DNA of 64,000 nucleotides from an uncultured Flavobacterium sp. (GTDB lineage: Bacteria > Bacteroidota > Bacteroidia > Flavobacteriales > Flavobacteriaceae), in NCBI RefSeq assembly GCF_951805225.1, contig NZ_OX638201.1, positions 868,001-932,000 of the forward strand. The letters run 5' to 3'. The notes beneath the pieces were generated by a model. It searched no databases and was not told the origin of the DNA. It was given only the letters and a program-made list of their open reading frames with translations. The stretch's first letter is position 1, and every line of letters starts with the position of its first letter. Below are positions 17,438-26,187 of this stretch, in pieces. The translations under genes and the position numbers were made by a program.

Positions 17438-17788
17438 CTATAAAATAGAAGGTGGTGCTCTAAGGGCAAAAAGACTGCCTTTAAAGAAGTTTGAAGCCAT
17501 TTTTGTATAAAAGAATACATAAGAGGTTTCAGTAATTACTTTATGAAATGATAAAGTTTGAAATGAATTGGGAATAAAAGTGCTAAACGCAAAATGACAA
17601 ACGTGACAATTATTGTCTACAGAATGGCTGTGTGTAATTTGCTTTTGCCCATCGACAGCATTGTGATGACACTGTTTTTCTGTTAGTTGTCGGTAAACAT
17701 GCTCGTAAGAATGTATGGTCTGAAACAGCATTGCGAACAATACGGTTAAAGACATAAAAAGATTAATTAAGACAATTTTCTTTTTCAT
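17438..17788 (-). CDS. Small His/Cys-rich membrane-anchored protein (DUF2946-like ending)
   Basis: This 116-residue protein has an N-terminal membrane segment (LINLFMSLTVLFAMLFQTIH). Its metal-ligand motifs are CHH at 40-42, THSHS at 52-56 and CHVCH at 61-65. The C-terminus ends LRAPPSIL, which resembles the RAPP ending of DUF2946 proteins found near copper or TonB genes. It most likely binds a transition metal in the periplasm (inference). It lies upstream of an ABC ATPase, TonB receptor and ABC-2 permease set on the same strand, which it may serve. I cannot name a specific metal. Confidence 0.75.
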   Translation of the reverse strand: MKKKIVLINLFMSLTVLFAMLFQTIHSYEHVYRQLTEKQCHHNAVDGQKQITHSHSVDNNCHVCHFAFSTFIPNSFQTLSFHKVITETSYVFFYTKMASNFFKGSLFALRAPPSIL

Positions 17789-17918
17789 TCCTGTTTTGGC
17801 AATCAGCGTGTTTACTCGACTTCGTGAGTTATTAACTAACGCAACTTGGTTGCAAATATAGTTTTCTTATTTAGAAATACACTAATATAAAATATTATTT
17901 TACTTTTCACATGAATAA

Positions 17919-18071
17919 TTTTAACACATAGAAACATAGATTTTTTAATTTCAATAAAGATCAAAATAAGCAAATCTTTGCTTCACATAGCTTTGCGATT
18001 TTGCTATGTGGTAATATTCAAATTGAAACGCCTTTTACACAATTTAAAACCTATGTTTCTATGTGTTAAAA
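17919..18071. repeat. AACACATAGAAACATAG inverted repeat (family D, copy 1)
   Basis: A perfect 21-bp inverted pair at 17919-17939 and 18051-18071 encloses about 110 bp. Inside is a weaker pair, CACATAGC/GCTATGTG. A related pair is at 20038-20175. It fills the space between the small His/Cys protein and the DUF1810 stop. Confidence 0.8.
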
Positions 18072-18078
18072 GAAAAAT

Positions 18079-18513
18079 CTAGAAATTACTATACAACAAT
18101 TGAAGCGTATGAAAATCTGAAGAACCGTCAAAATATTTGTCCAATACTTCTTCAAATAATGGTTCTGAGTTTTGAATACTGGCAAATAATGTCATGCAAG
18201 ATTGCAATTTTTCATCGTCTGGATTTCCGAATATATCTGCAGCAGTTTTTTCGTCTGTTTTGATTAATTCAGATGTAATTTCCAGAAGATGTTTCCCCAG
18301 AATTGGATGTTCTAGAAACGCGATTGCTTCGTCGGCATTTTTAATTTCGTAGAACTTTGAGGTATCGCAGGAACCAAGTCCTTTTATCTGAGGAAAAATA
18401 AACCACATCCAAGGAGATTCTTTTTTACCTTTTTTAATTTCGGAAAGTGCCGATAGGTATAATTTATTTTGTGCGTCTAAAAAACGTACTAATTCTTTAT
18501 TGTTGTAGGCCAT
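18079..18513 (-). CDS. DUF1810 family protein
   Basis: The 144-residue cytoplasmic protein has the DUF1810 hallmarks SPWMWFIFPQIKGLG (about 33-47), FYEIKNADEAIAFLEHPILG and a C-terminal DIFGNPDDEKLQSCMTLFA. The length is normal for the family (about 140). No enzymatic role is established to my knowledge. It is a single gene on the minus strand, flanked by palindromic repeats on both sides, with no clear operon partner. Confidence 0.88.
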   Translation of the reverse strand: MAYNNKELVRFLDAQNKLYLSALSEIKKGKKESPWMWFIFPQIKGLGSCDTSKFYEIKNADEAIAFLEHPILGKHLLEITSELIKTDEKTAADIFGNPDDEKLQSCMTLFASIQNSEPLFEEVLDKYFDGSSDFHTLQLLYSNF

Positions 18514-18702
18514 TATTTACTGATTTTATTTGGGGTCAATCAGGTCGTAAAACTACTGAAAATATGTTAAGTTGTACATTCTGATCAGCATTTTTGCATC
18601 TATTTTTTCAAAATATATTAAGTAAATAATATCCTGTAGTATTAATCGGAAAATTTTATTTTAATGTCAAAGATTAAAAGGATTTTTAGTGATTTATGAT
18701 AA

Positions 18703-19011
18703 TCTCGCAAAGTCGCAAAGACGGAAAGTTTTTATTGTAAGTTATAACTTGGCGTCTTTGCGGCTTTGCGCGAAATTCTCGGTGCTACGTCAAAAAAACT
18801 TAATAAAAAATCTCGCAAAGACGCTAAGTCGCAAAGTTTGTATTATAAGTAGCAAACTTGGCGTCTCTGCGACTTTGCGTGAAATTCTCGGTGCTACGTC
18901 AAAAAAACTTAATAAAAAATCTCGCAAAGACGCCAAGTCGCAAAGTTTTTTTATTCTAGATTGTAAACTTAGCGACCCTTGCGAAAAACCTTTGCAACTT
19001 TGCGGTTAAAA
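18703..19011. repeat. Tandem array of CGCAAAG palindromic units, about 109-bp period
   Basis: TCTCGCAAAG begins at 18703, 18811 and 18920, so three units repeat every 108-109 bp. Each unit pairs a left CGCAAAG...CGCAAAG arm with a right CTTTGCG...CTTTGCG arm. The spacer GGTGCTACGTCAAAAAAACT is shared exactly between units. The array occupies most of the 700-bp gap between the DUF1810 gene and the dapB-like gene. The rest of that gap shows nothing else I can name. Confidence 0.85.
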
Positions 19012-19214
19012 AAATTCACAATATTATTCCTGTTAACAAGGCTCTTTTTTGTTACAAAACTCAATAATCGTTAGTGTTCCCGTGATAATATCCCTATTTT
19101 TACTAATAGAGGATAATTATCAACTTAGATAATAATTAAATTTTTGATTTGACATGAACTTCAAAATATGTCAATTTCTATTAACGAGCATATCGCTCAA
19201 TAAAAAAATAAATT

Positions 19215-19964
19215 ATGAAAATAGGACTAATCGGATTCGGAAAAACTGGAAAATCAGTAGCATCAATACTACTCGAAAACAACAAATTTTGCCTGGAATG
19301 GGTTTTAAGACAAAGCACTGTTTTAGAACACAGATCAGTTCCGGAATTTTTTGGAGTTCAGTCAGACGAACCCGGATTAATTTACTCTAGTTCCAAAACT
19401 TCGGTAGAAGAATTGCTGGACAAACATCCGGTCGATGTGATTATCGATTTTTCGTCAAGCGAAGGAATCTATACTTATGGCGAAATTGCAGCGAATCGAA
19501 AGGTTAAGATTATTTCCGCAATTTCTCATTATAAAGATAAAGAACTACAATTATTAAAGAAATTAGCGCATAAAACGACCGTTTTTTGGTCTCCAAATAT
19601 TACTTTGGGAGTGAATTATTTACTTTTTGCTGCCAAGTTTCTAAAGAAAATTGCGCCTTGGGTTGATATTGAAGTAAATGAAGAACATTTTAAAAAGAAA
19701 GAAGGAACTTCAGGAACGGCGGTTAAAATTGCAGAAGCTTTAGATGTTGACAAAGACAATATAAACTCCGTTAGAGCTGGCGGAATCGTTGGTAAACATG
19801 AAGTTATATTTGGATTTCCGTATCAAACAGTTCGTCTTATTCATGAATCGATTTCAAGAGAAGCATTTGGTAACGGAGTTGTTTTTGTTGCCGAAAACTT
19901 AGAAAACAAGAAAAAAGGATTGTATAATTTTGAAGATATTCTGACGCCTTACTTTGTAATTTAA
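19215..19964 (+). CDS. dapB: DapB-like 4-hydroxy-tetrahydrodipicolinate reductase with altered catalytic motif
   Basis: This is a 249-residue Rossmann protein starting MKIGLIGFGKTGKSVASILL (nucleotide-binding GxxGxxG). The middle region SPNITLGVNYLLFAAK and the C-terminal AGGIVGKHEVIFG are typical of DapB, which reduces 4-hydroxy-tetrahydrodipicolinate in lysine/diaminopimelate synthesis. The usual HHxxKxDAPSGTA reads E157-H-F-K-K161-K-E-G-T-S-G-T-A here. The lysine is kept, the first His (His159 in E. coli numbering, from memory) is Glu, and DAP becomes EGT. It could be the organism's true DapB with lineage-specific change or a paralogue with another substrate. It stands alone, with a hairpin after its stop. 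Confidence 0.85.
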   Translation: MKIGLIGFGKTGKSVASILLENNKFCLEWVLRQSTVLEHRSVPEFFGVQSDEPGLIYSSSKTSVEELLDKHPVDVIIDFSSSEGIYTYGEIAANRKVKIISAISHYKDKELQLLKKLAHKTTVFWSPNITLGVNYLLFAAKFLKKIAPWVDIEVNEEHFKKKEGTSGTAVKIAEALDVDKDNINSVRAGGIVGKHEVIFGFPYQTVRLIHESISREAFGNGVVFVAENLENKKKGLYNFEDILTPYFVI

Positions 19965-19978
19965 TGCTTTACACAATA

Positions 19979-20011
19979 AAACCCGACAGGTTTTTAAAAC
20001 CTGTCGGGTTT
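19979..20011. repeat. CCCGACAGG hairpin (family B, copy 1), likely terminator of dapB-like gene
   Basis: AAACCCGACAGGTTTT pairs with AAAACCTGTCGGGTTT, starting 14 bp after the stop codon. Five further copies occur in the window. The T-run after the stem is short, so termination is plausible but not certain. Confidence 0.75.
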
Positions 20012-20037
20012 ACTAAAAGTTTAAAAAATATTTATTT

Positions 20038-20175
20038 AACACATAGAAACAGAGCGAGTATGGGGCAAAAAGGCTTCAAAAAAAGAACTGCATTTCTCTC
20101 AAAAAGATTGTTATGCTTATTTTTATTAATTGAAATGCCATTTTTTGAGTTACAATATCAATGTTTCTATGTGTT
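20038..20175. repeat. AACACATAGAAACA inverted repeat (family D, copy 2)
   Basis: A 14-bp inverted pair at 20038-20051 and 20162-20175 shares its arms with the repeat at 17919. It lies between the convergent dapB-like and sdhB genes. Confidence 0.75.
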
Positions 20176-20194
20176 TTAAATAAATAATATGTTG

Positions 20195-20941
20195 TTATTT
20201 TCTAAAAATTAAAGCTTTAGCATATTCTGAATTCATTTTTGCAATGGAAAGAATAGAAATACCTTGCGGACATTCGATTTCGCAAGCTCTTGTATCTGAG
20301 CAATTTCCAAAACCTTCAGCATCCATTTGACTTACCATCGTTAAAACTCTTTTTGAAGCTTCTATTTTTCCTTGCGGAAGCAAAGCCAAATGTGTGATTT
20401 TTGCTCCAACAAACAATGCGGCACTTGCGTTTTTGCAAGTTGCAACACAAGCCCCACATCCTATACAAGCCGCGGCATCAAAGGAAGCTTCGGCAGTTTC
20501 ATAAGATATCGGAATACTATTTGCTTCGGGAGCCTGACCCGTTGAAGCGCCAATAAAACCGCCGGCTTCAATTATAGAATCAAAAGCAGATCGATTGATT
20601 TTTAAATCTCTCAAAACCGGAAAAGCTTTTGCACGAAAAGGTTCAATATAAATCGTATCGCCATCTTTAAAACTTCTCATATGAAGTTGGCAAGTTGTAG
20701 TATTTTTTAATGGTCCATGCGCTCTTCCGTCAATCATAACGCCACATTGACCACAAATTCCTTCTCTGCAATCATGGTCAAATTCTATAACACGTTCTTT
20801 TTTCTGAATAAGAGATTCATTTAAAAGATCGAGCATTTCGAGAAAAGACATGTGCTCAGAAACATTATCAATTTCATAATCTACCATTTCTCCTTTGGAA
20901 GAAGTATTAAGTTGTCGCCATATTTTAAGATATAGTTTCAT
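20195..20941 (-). CDS. sdhB: Succinate dehydrogenase/fumarate reductase iron-sulfur subunit
   Basis: The 248-residue protein has a plant-type [2Fe-2S] site CREGICGQCG...C (about residues 58-83). Two C-terminal cluster motifs follow, CIGCGACVATC and CSDTRACEIECPQG. It passes electrons from the flavoprotein to quinone in the non-classical Bacteroidota complex II. Its gene follows sdhA after 105 bp containing a 14-bp hairpin. The usual cytochrome b subunit gene is not adjacent. Sequence alone does not decide the physiological direction, succinate oxidation or fumarate reduction. Confidence 0.93.
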   Translation of the reverse strand: MKLYLKIWRQLNTSSKGEMVDYEIDNVSEHMSFLEMLDLLNESLIQKKERVIEFDHDCREGICGQCGVMIDGRAHGPLKNTTTCQLHMRSFKDGDTIYIEPFRAKAFPVLRDLKINRSAFDSIIEAGGFIGASTGQAPEANSIPISYETAEASFDAAACIGCGACVATCKNASAALFVGAKITHLALLPQGKIEASKRVLTMVSQMDAEGFGNCSDTRACEIECPQGISILSIAKMNSEYAKALIFRK

Positions 20942-21003
20942 AGTTAATTATTAATTGTAAGTTGTTAATTATGAGTTTTTTGTAAGCTGTGAAATTGAGT
21001 TTT

Positions 21004-21041
21004 ATTGATTGTTAATTAATAATTTACAATTAACAATCAAT
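21004..21041. repeat. Hairpin between sdhA and sdhB
   Basis: ATTGATTGTTAATT pairs perfectly with AATTAACAATCAAT around a 10-nt loop. Lying inside the operon, it could be an mRNA processing or stabilising element. The stem is too AT-rich to be a strong terminator. Confidence 0.6.
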
Positions 21042-21046
21042 AATAA

Positions 21047-22957
21047 TTATTTATAACTTCTAACTGCCAATTCAACTGATTCAAATACTAAAGGCTCTTT
21101 GTGTAATTCCGGTATTTGTTGTTTTCCTTTCCATTCCCAAGCCGAAACGTAACAGAAATCTTTATCATTCCGAACTGCTTCGCCATCAGGAGTTTGGTAT
21201 TCTTCACGAAAGTGTGCGCCACAGGATTCTTCTCTTTGCAAAGCATCGTGACACATTAATTCAGCAAGTTCTATATAATCTGCAATGCGTCCGGCTTTTT
21301 CAAGTTCGCTGTTAACTGTGTCATCTCCCGTAATTAAAAGGTCTTTTTCAAAAGAAGCTTTTAGTGATTTGATTTCGTTTAAGGCGTCTTCAAGTTTTTC
21401 TTTACTTCTCGAAAGACCGCATTTTTCATAAAGTAATCTTCCAATTTTTTTATGGAAATAATCTGTCGAAAGTGTTCCTTTACTATTCAGAAATTTATCT
21501 AATTGTGTTCTTACTGAAGTTTCGGCTTCTTCAAAAGCAGGATGATTTATATCTAATTTTGGAGCATTTAATTCTCCTGCCAAATAATTCGGAATTGTGT
21601 AAGGCGCAATAAAATAACCGTCTACACATGCCTGAAGCAGCGAATTTGCACCAAGTCTGTTAGCGCCATGATCGGCAAAATTAGCTTCTCCAAGAGCAAA
21701 TAATCCGGGAATCGTACTCATTAATTCATAATCAATCCAAAGTCCACCCATTGTAAAATGCGCCGATGGCGAAATCAGCATTGGTTCTTTGTAGGCATTG
21801 ATTCCTGTAATTTTCTCGTACATCGCAAAAAGATTGCTGTATTTGGCTTCGATTTTATCTTTTCCCTGCGTTTTTATAGCATCGGAGAAATCCAGATAAA
21901 TAGCATTTTTCATTGGTCCAACGCCATGTCCGGCATCAATTTGTTCTTTTGCAGCTCTTGACGAAATATCGCGCGGAGCAAGATTTCCAAAAGAAGGATA
22001 TTTGCGTTCCAGATAATAATCGCGTTCGTCTTCGGGAATTGTATTTGGATCTCGGTCGTCTTTGGCGGTTTTCGGAACCCAGATTCGGCCGTCATTACGC
22101 AAAGATTCCGACATTAAAGTCAATTTAGACTGATTTTCTCCGTGTTGCGGAAGTGAAGTTGGGTGAAACTGAATCCAGCTTACACCAGCCATATAAGCGC
22201 CTTTTTTGTGTGCCCGCCAAATTGCAGAACTATTACAGCCCATTGCCAATGTTGACAGATAATATACTTTGCCATAACCTCCGGAAGCCAATACTACAGC
22301 ATCAGCAACGTGACGCTCGAGTTCTCCGGTTTCAAGATTTCGCGCAATAATACCTTTGGCTTTTCCATCAATAACGACTAATTCCAGCATTTCATGTCGC
22401 GTGTACATGGCTACTTTTCCTAATGAAACCTGACGCAATAAAGCCTGATAAGCTCCCAATAAAAGTTGTTGTCCCGTTTGTCCGCGGGCATAGAAAGTTC
22501 TCGAAACCTGAACTCCTCCAAACGATCGATTATTAAGATATCCGGCATATTCTCTGGCAAAAGGAACACCTTGTGCAACGGCATGATCAATTAAATGTGC
22601 AGAACATTCCGCCAGACGGTAAACATTTGCTTCGCGAGATCTAAAATCACCGCCTTTTATGGTGTCGTAAAACATTCTGTAAGTGCTGTCTCCGTCGTTT
22701 TTGTAGTTTTTTGCAGCATTAACTCCGCCTTGAGCGGCCACAGAATGGGCTCTTCTTGGAGAATCCTGAAAACAAAATGATTTGATATTGTAACCTTGTT
22801 CAGCCAATGATGCAGCGCACGAAGCTCCTGCAAGACCAGTTCCTACGACTATAATGTTTAGTTTTTTTCTATTTGCGGGGTTTACAAGCTTAGCTTTTGC
22901 TTTATAATTATTCCATTTTTCAGCTAGAGGACCTTCAGGTATTTTTGAGTCGATCAT
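21047..22957 (-). CDS. sdhA: Succinate dehydrogenase/fumarate reductase flavoprotein subunit
   Basis: The 636-residue flavoprotein has an FAD-binding motif VVGTGLAGASCAASLAEQGY (about 36-55). The covalent-FAD His region is SVAAQGGVNAAKNY, and the active-site segments include WIQFHPTSLPQHG and GLFALGEANFADHGANRLGA. It oxidises succinate or reduces fumarate on the cytoplasmic face of the membrane. The long form and the sequence style match the Bacteroidota/Epsilonproteobacteria type B enzyme, normally encoded as cytochrome b, A, B. Here the upstream neighbour is an unrelated secreted enzyme, so no anchor subunit is encoded nearby. It may be a second copy, or the anchor may be elsewhere. Confidence 0.93.
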   Translation of the reverse strand: MIDSKIPEGPLAEKWNNYKAKAKLVNPANRKKLNIIVVGTGLAGASCAASLAEQGYNIKSFCFQDSPRRAHSVAAQGGVNAAKNYKNDGDSTYRMFYDTIKGGDFRSREANVYRLAECSAHLIDHAVAQGVPFAREYAGYLNNRSFGGVQVSRTFYARGQTGQQLLLGAYQALLRQVSLGKVAMYTRHEMLELVVIDGKAKGIIARNLETGELERHVADAVVLASGGYGKVYYLSTLAMGCNSSAIWRAHKKGAYMAGVSWIQFHPTSLPQHGENQSKLTLMSESLRNDGRIWVPKTAKDDRDPNTIPEDERDYYLERKYPSFGNLAPRDISSRAAKEQIDAGHGVGPMKNAIYLDFSDAIKTQGKDKIEAKYSNLFAMYEKITGINAYKEPMLISPSAHFTMGGLWIDYELMSTIPGLFALGEANFADHGANRLGANSLLQACVDGYFIAPYTIPNYLAGELNAPKLDINHPAFEEAETSVRTQLDKFLNSKGTLSTDYFHKKIGRLLYEKCGLSRSKEKLEDALNEIKSLKASFEKDLLITGDDTVNSELEKAGRIADYIELAELMCHDALQREESCGAHFREEYQTPDGEAVRNDKDFCYVSAWEWKGKQQIPELHKEPLVFESVELAVRSYK

Positions 22958-23046
22958 TTTGGTTTTATTTAAAATGAAACTTGTATTAAGAAGCTGTAAT
23001 TTACTACAAAAAAATGAATTTTAAAAGAAAAAAAGGTTATGATTTT

Positions 23047-23090
23047 AAAAATGCCCTGAGAAAAATAAGAATTCTTCACAGGGCATTTTT
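23047..23090 (-). terminator. Terminator of the secreted sugar dehydrogenase gene
   Basis: AAAATGCCCTG pairs with CAGGGCATTTTT around a 20-nt loop, 22 bp after the stop codon. T-rich ends lie on both strands. Confidence 0.7.
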
Positions 23091-23111
23091 GGTATTTAGA
23101 AAAGTAAACTA

Positions 23112-26030
23112 TTATTGTTTGCCTATCGAAATTGCTTTACTGGCGGCATTTGTTTTTACAAAATAGATTCCTGTTGGATGTTCTGAAATCGAAATTACAC
23201 TTCCGCTTCCTTGTTTTATTTTAGTTCCTGAAGCCGAATAAACAGTCCATTCCAACTCTTTTGATAAATGGAATATTCCGGTTGATGGATTCGGAAAAAC
23301 AATGATTTTATTCGATTCTTGATTTGGGTTTTCAATACCAAGGTTGCAATTGTGTACCATATATGCAACTTCTTTTTTATTGTCTCCAGCAGTATTACTA
23401 ACGGTTAAAGAAACTGTTTTTGTTCCTTCGGTTGAATAAATTACGCTATGAGGACCAATTCCTGTTGCGGTTGGAGGTGTTTCGCTTTCGCCAAAGTTCC
23501 AAAGATAATTATCAACGGTTCCAAGTGAAACAGACGTAAAAGTAACGGGCGTATTCAGACATCCCATTTGAGAATTAACTTCAAAATCTGCAACCGGAGC
23601 TGTTGTACTTCCGGTTAGTACAAATTCCATTCTATTGACGTTGATATCTCCTTCTTCAAAAAATAAAGTAATAACACGAGTTCCCTGCGTTAAAGCAATA
23701 TTAGGAATTGTAACGGTTTGCCACGCCTGAAATCCTGTAGTATTTGGGATATTTACGGTTCCTGTAATATTTACGCCGTCAACTTCAAGATGTAATTTTC
23801 GATTGGCATAAGGCGATGCAATTCTTAAATGGATACTATAATTTCCGGTAGTATTTACTTTTGAAGTGTATTTAAGCCATTCGTTTTTGCCAACATAAGC
23901 AAGGTTATATCCGCCTTCGCTACAAGCTTCAGTTCCTACGCCATCTCCGGCTCTGTAAACGGTATCGCCACCGCCATTAATGTCAAGAAAAGCGCTTGGA
24001 CCAACATCGTAATTTTCGGCTTCAATTGTACCCGGAATTTGCGCTACGGTTCCTAAATATGGCGCATTAGGAAGTGTTGTTGCAGTATAAACCGCGGTAT
24101 AAGTTGCCGTTCCTGTTGCCGGAGCTTTGAAGGTTTGATTGGCAGCTCCGCCATGATCCCAATGGTCAAAATCATATCTGATATTATTGATGTATTGTGG
24201 AGTAGGAGCGTTTAAAGTCTGTAATGCTGCATTTGCCACAACTTGTTTTGTTGATGGCGCTGTAACAGGTTTCTGATTGAATTCAAGAGCCAATAATGCC
24301 GGAGAACTTGTAACTGTTACATCGACTAAATTAGGTTTAATATCAACAAAAGTCGAAGCTGTTAAACCATTGCTATCAGTGACTTTTACTGTAAATCGAT
24401 ACCAGACATTTGGCGTTTTTTCACCTTGATTTGATGCTGTAAAATCACCTGATTTTGTGCCTTGCGGACTTGCTCCGGGATGCGAATGACCTGAACCCGG
24501 AATATCTTCGTGAAAAAGGTCAATATTCCATGAAAAAGCACTTGCAGGTAACGTTCCGTCTTCGATATCTGTTGCTGTTGCTTCAAAGTGGATCAAATCA
24601 TCAGCATTCCATTTTAAAGTTGGCAAAGGCGAAACGATAGTAACTGTTGGCGCATTGCTAAAAGGTGTCACCGTTAAAGTCGCAGGATTACTGGTTTCAT
24701 TGCCCGCAGTATTAGAAACTATAACGCGATAATCGCCTGCATTTGCATTGGTTACATTAGCAATTGTATATGTTGCGGCGTTTGCTCCGGGAATATTTAC
24801 ATTGTTGAATTGCCATTGATATGAAAGCCCAACGCCACTTGCAGAAACTGTAAAAGTTACCGGAGTTGTTTGCATAATGGTTTGCGAAACAGGATGATTT
24901 ACAATCGTTGGCGCGGCAGTTGCAATATAATCCAGCTTAATTAGTGAACCGTTATTTCCGTAAGCACAATAGTAAATGTAGCCATCGTTGCCCAACATCA
25001 TTCCGAGTGCTTGTTGCTGTGGCGCCGAATAAAATTCGGTAGAAACAGGATCAGCAACATTTGGATCAAACCAACGAATTGCATTTCGAACAAAATCTTT
25101 GATAATAAATTTCCCCTGAAGATCTGGATAACGAGAAGTTGTCGGGTTATAAAGTACGCCGTTTGTTAAAGCATTTCCAATACTTCCGGTTGCATATGTA
25201 AAAATCGGATTGGTAAATAAGTTGGTTTCAGTTTGTTTTCCGTCACCGCCTTGAGGATGTCCCCACGCATAGTTGCGAATTGTGGGATTGCTAATTTCGT
25301 TGATTTCCTCCCACGAAGTTCCAACATCCAAAACAAATAATTTATTGGCCGTTTTATTGGCTACAAGTCTCCACGGATTTCTGAAACCATAAACCCAGAT
25401 GCTTTGTCTTTGCACAGAACCACTTCCGTAGAAGGGATTTCCGGGCGCAGGTTGTCCGTCTTCGGTTAAACGGAGGATTTTACCTTTGTACGTGTCAAGA
25501 TCCTGAGAATTTGTGTTTTGCTGACTGTCTCCAACGGTTACGTAAAGAAATCCGTTAAAGAATTTTAGATCGCCGCCATTATGAAAACCGCCACCAATAG
25601 GTTCTAATAATAAAATCTCCTGTCGGCTGACAACCTGATTGGCATTGTCGATTTTTATTCTTTCGATTCGATGTCTGATTACGCCATCATTTATAGAGTA
25701 AAAGACATAAATATAGCCGTTTGTAGCAAAATCAGGATGCAAAGTTAAACCAAGTAAACCTTGTTCATTATCTGTTACGGTTTGAACGGTAAAAACGGTT
25801 GAAACGGCATTGTTTTGAAATACTTTGACAATTCCGCCTCTTTCTGCAATAAAAATTCGTCCATCAGAAGATTGTTCCAGCGAAAGTCCTTCTTTAATAA
25901 CCGCTGTAGGAGCAAGGTTTTGTGTGATGTATTGGCAATTTCCCTTTAGGGAAAGCAATAAAAAGAAAGCACACAATAAAGGCGTTAATATTCGCCTCTT
26001 TAGAAAATAAGCAAGTAGATTTTTTTTCAT
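23112..26030 (-). CDS. Type IX-secreted multidomain PQQ-dependent sugar dehydrogenase-like protein
   Basis: The start at 26030 (MKKNLLAYFLKRRILTPLLC) is preferred; it gives 972 residues and a normal signal peptide. The domain order is a GSDH/sorbosone-dehydrogenase beta-propeller (about 40-355, with GLLGLTLHPDFATNGYIYVF and FRNPWRLVANK), an Ig-like domain (about 370-460), and a second beta domain with DIEDGTLPASAFSWNIDLFH. A CBM6-like domain follows (PGTIEAENYDVGPSAFLDI, GGYNLAYVGKNEWLKYTSKV), then a PKD domain (YLWNFGESETPPTATG). A type IX C-terminal signal (VFPNPSTGIFHL...PTGIYFVK) ends it. It should act outside the cell on sugars, bound to or released from carbohydrate. It is a single gene. 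The exact sugar is unknown. Confidence 0.9.
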   Translation of the reverse strand: MKKNLLAYFLKRRILTPLLCAFFLLLSLKGNCQYITQNLAPTAVIKEGLSLEQSSDGRIFIAERGGIVKVFQNNAVSTVFTVQTVTDNEQGLLGLTLHPDFATNGYIYVFYSINDGVIRHRIERIKIDNANQVVSRQEILLLEPIGGGFHNGGDLKFFNGFLYVTVGDSQQNTNSQDLDTYKGKILRLTEDGQPAPGNPFYGSGSVQRQSIWVYGFRNPWRLVANKTANKLFVLDVGTSWEEINEISNPTIRNYAWGHPQGGDGKQTETNLFTNPIFTYATGSIGNALTNGVLYNPTTSRYPDLQGKFIIKDFVRNAIRWFDPNVADPVSTEFYSAPQQQALGMMLGNDGYIYYCAYGNNGSLIKLDYIATAAPTIVNHPVSQTIMQTTPVTFTVSASGVGLSYQWQFNNVNIPGANAATYTIANVTNANAGDYRVIVSNTAGNETSNPATLTVTPFSNAPTVTIVSPLPTLKWNADDLIHFEATATDIEDGTLPASAFSWNIDLFHEDIPGSGHSHPGASPQGTKSGDFTASNQGEKTPNVWYRFTVKVTDSNGLTASTFVDIKPNLVDVTVTSSPALLALEFNQKPVTAPSTKQVVANAALQTLNAPTPQYINNIRYDFDHWDHGGAANQTFKAPATGTATYTAVYTATTLPNAPYLGTVAQIPGTIEAENYDVGPSAFLDINGGGDTVYRAGDGVGTEACSEGGYNLAYVGKNEWLKYTSKVNTTGNYSIHLRIASPYANRKLHLEVDGVNITGTVNIPNTTGFQAWQTVTIPNIALTQGTRVITLFFEEGDINVNRMEFVLTGSTTAPVADFEVNSQMGCLNTPVTFTSVSLGTVDNYLWNFGESETPPTATGIGPHSVIYSTEGTKTVSLTVSNTAGDNKKEVAYMVHNCNLGIENPNQESNKIIVFPNPSTGIFHLSKELEWTVYSASGTKIKQGSGSVISISEHPTGIYFVKTNAASKAISIGKQ

Positions 26031-26187
26031 AATTATTAAGAATGAATTTATAATTTGGGTAATCAAATGTAAACTTTTCTTAATAATTATTTTAGTTTCT
26101 TATATTATGTTTTTATGTAATTTATTGATTATTAGGTATTTTTGGTGATGTTGTGTAAGGATTTGATGTATTCTTTAGCTGAAAATA

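Noticed and set aside
18703..19011. CRISPR array
   Set aside because: Units repeat about every 109 bp, but the spacers are also nearly identical, repeats are internally palindromic in long arms, and no cas gene is nearby.
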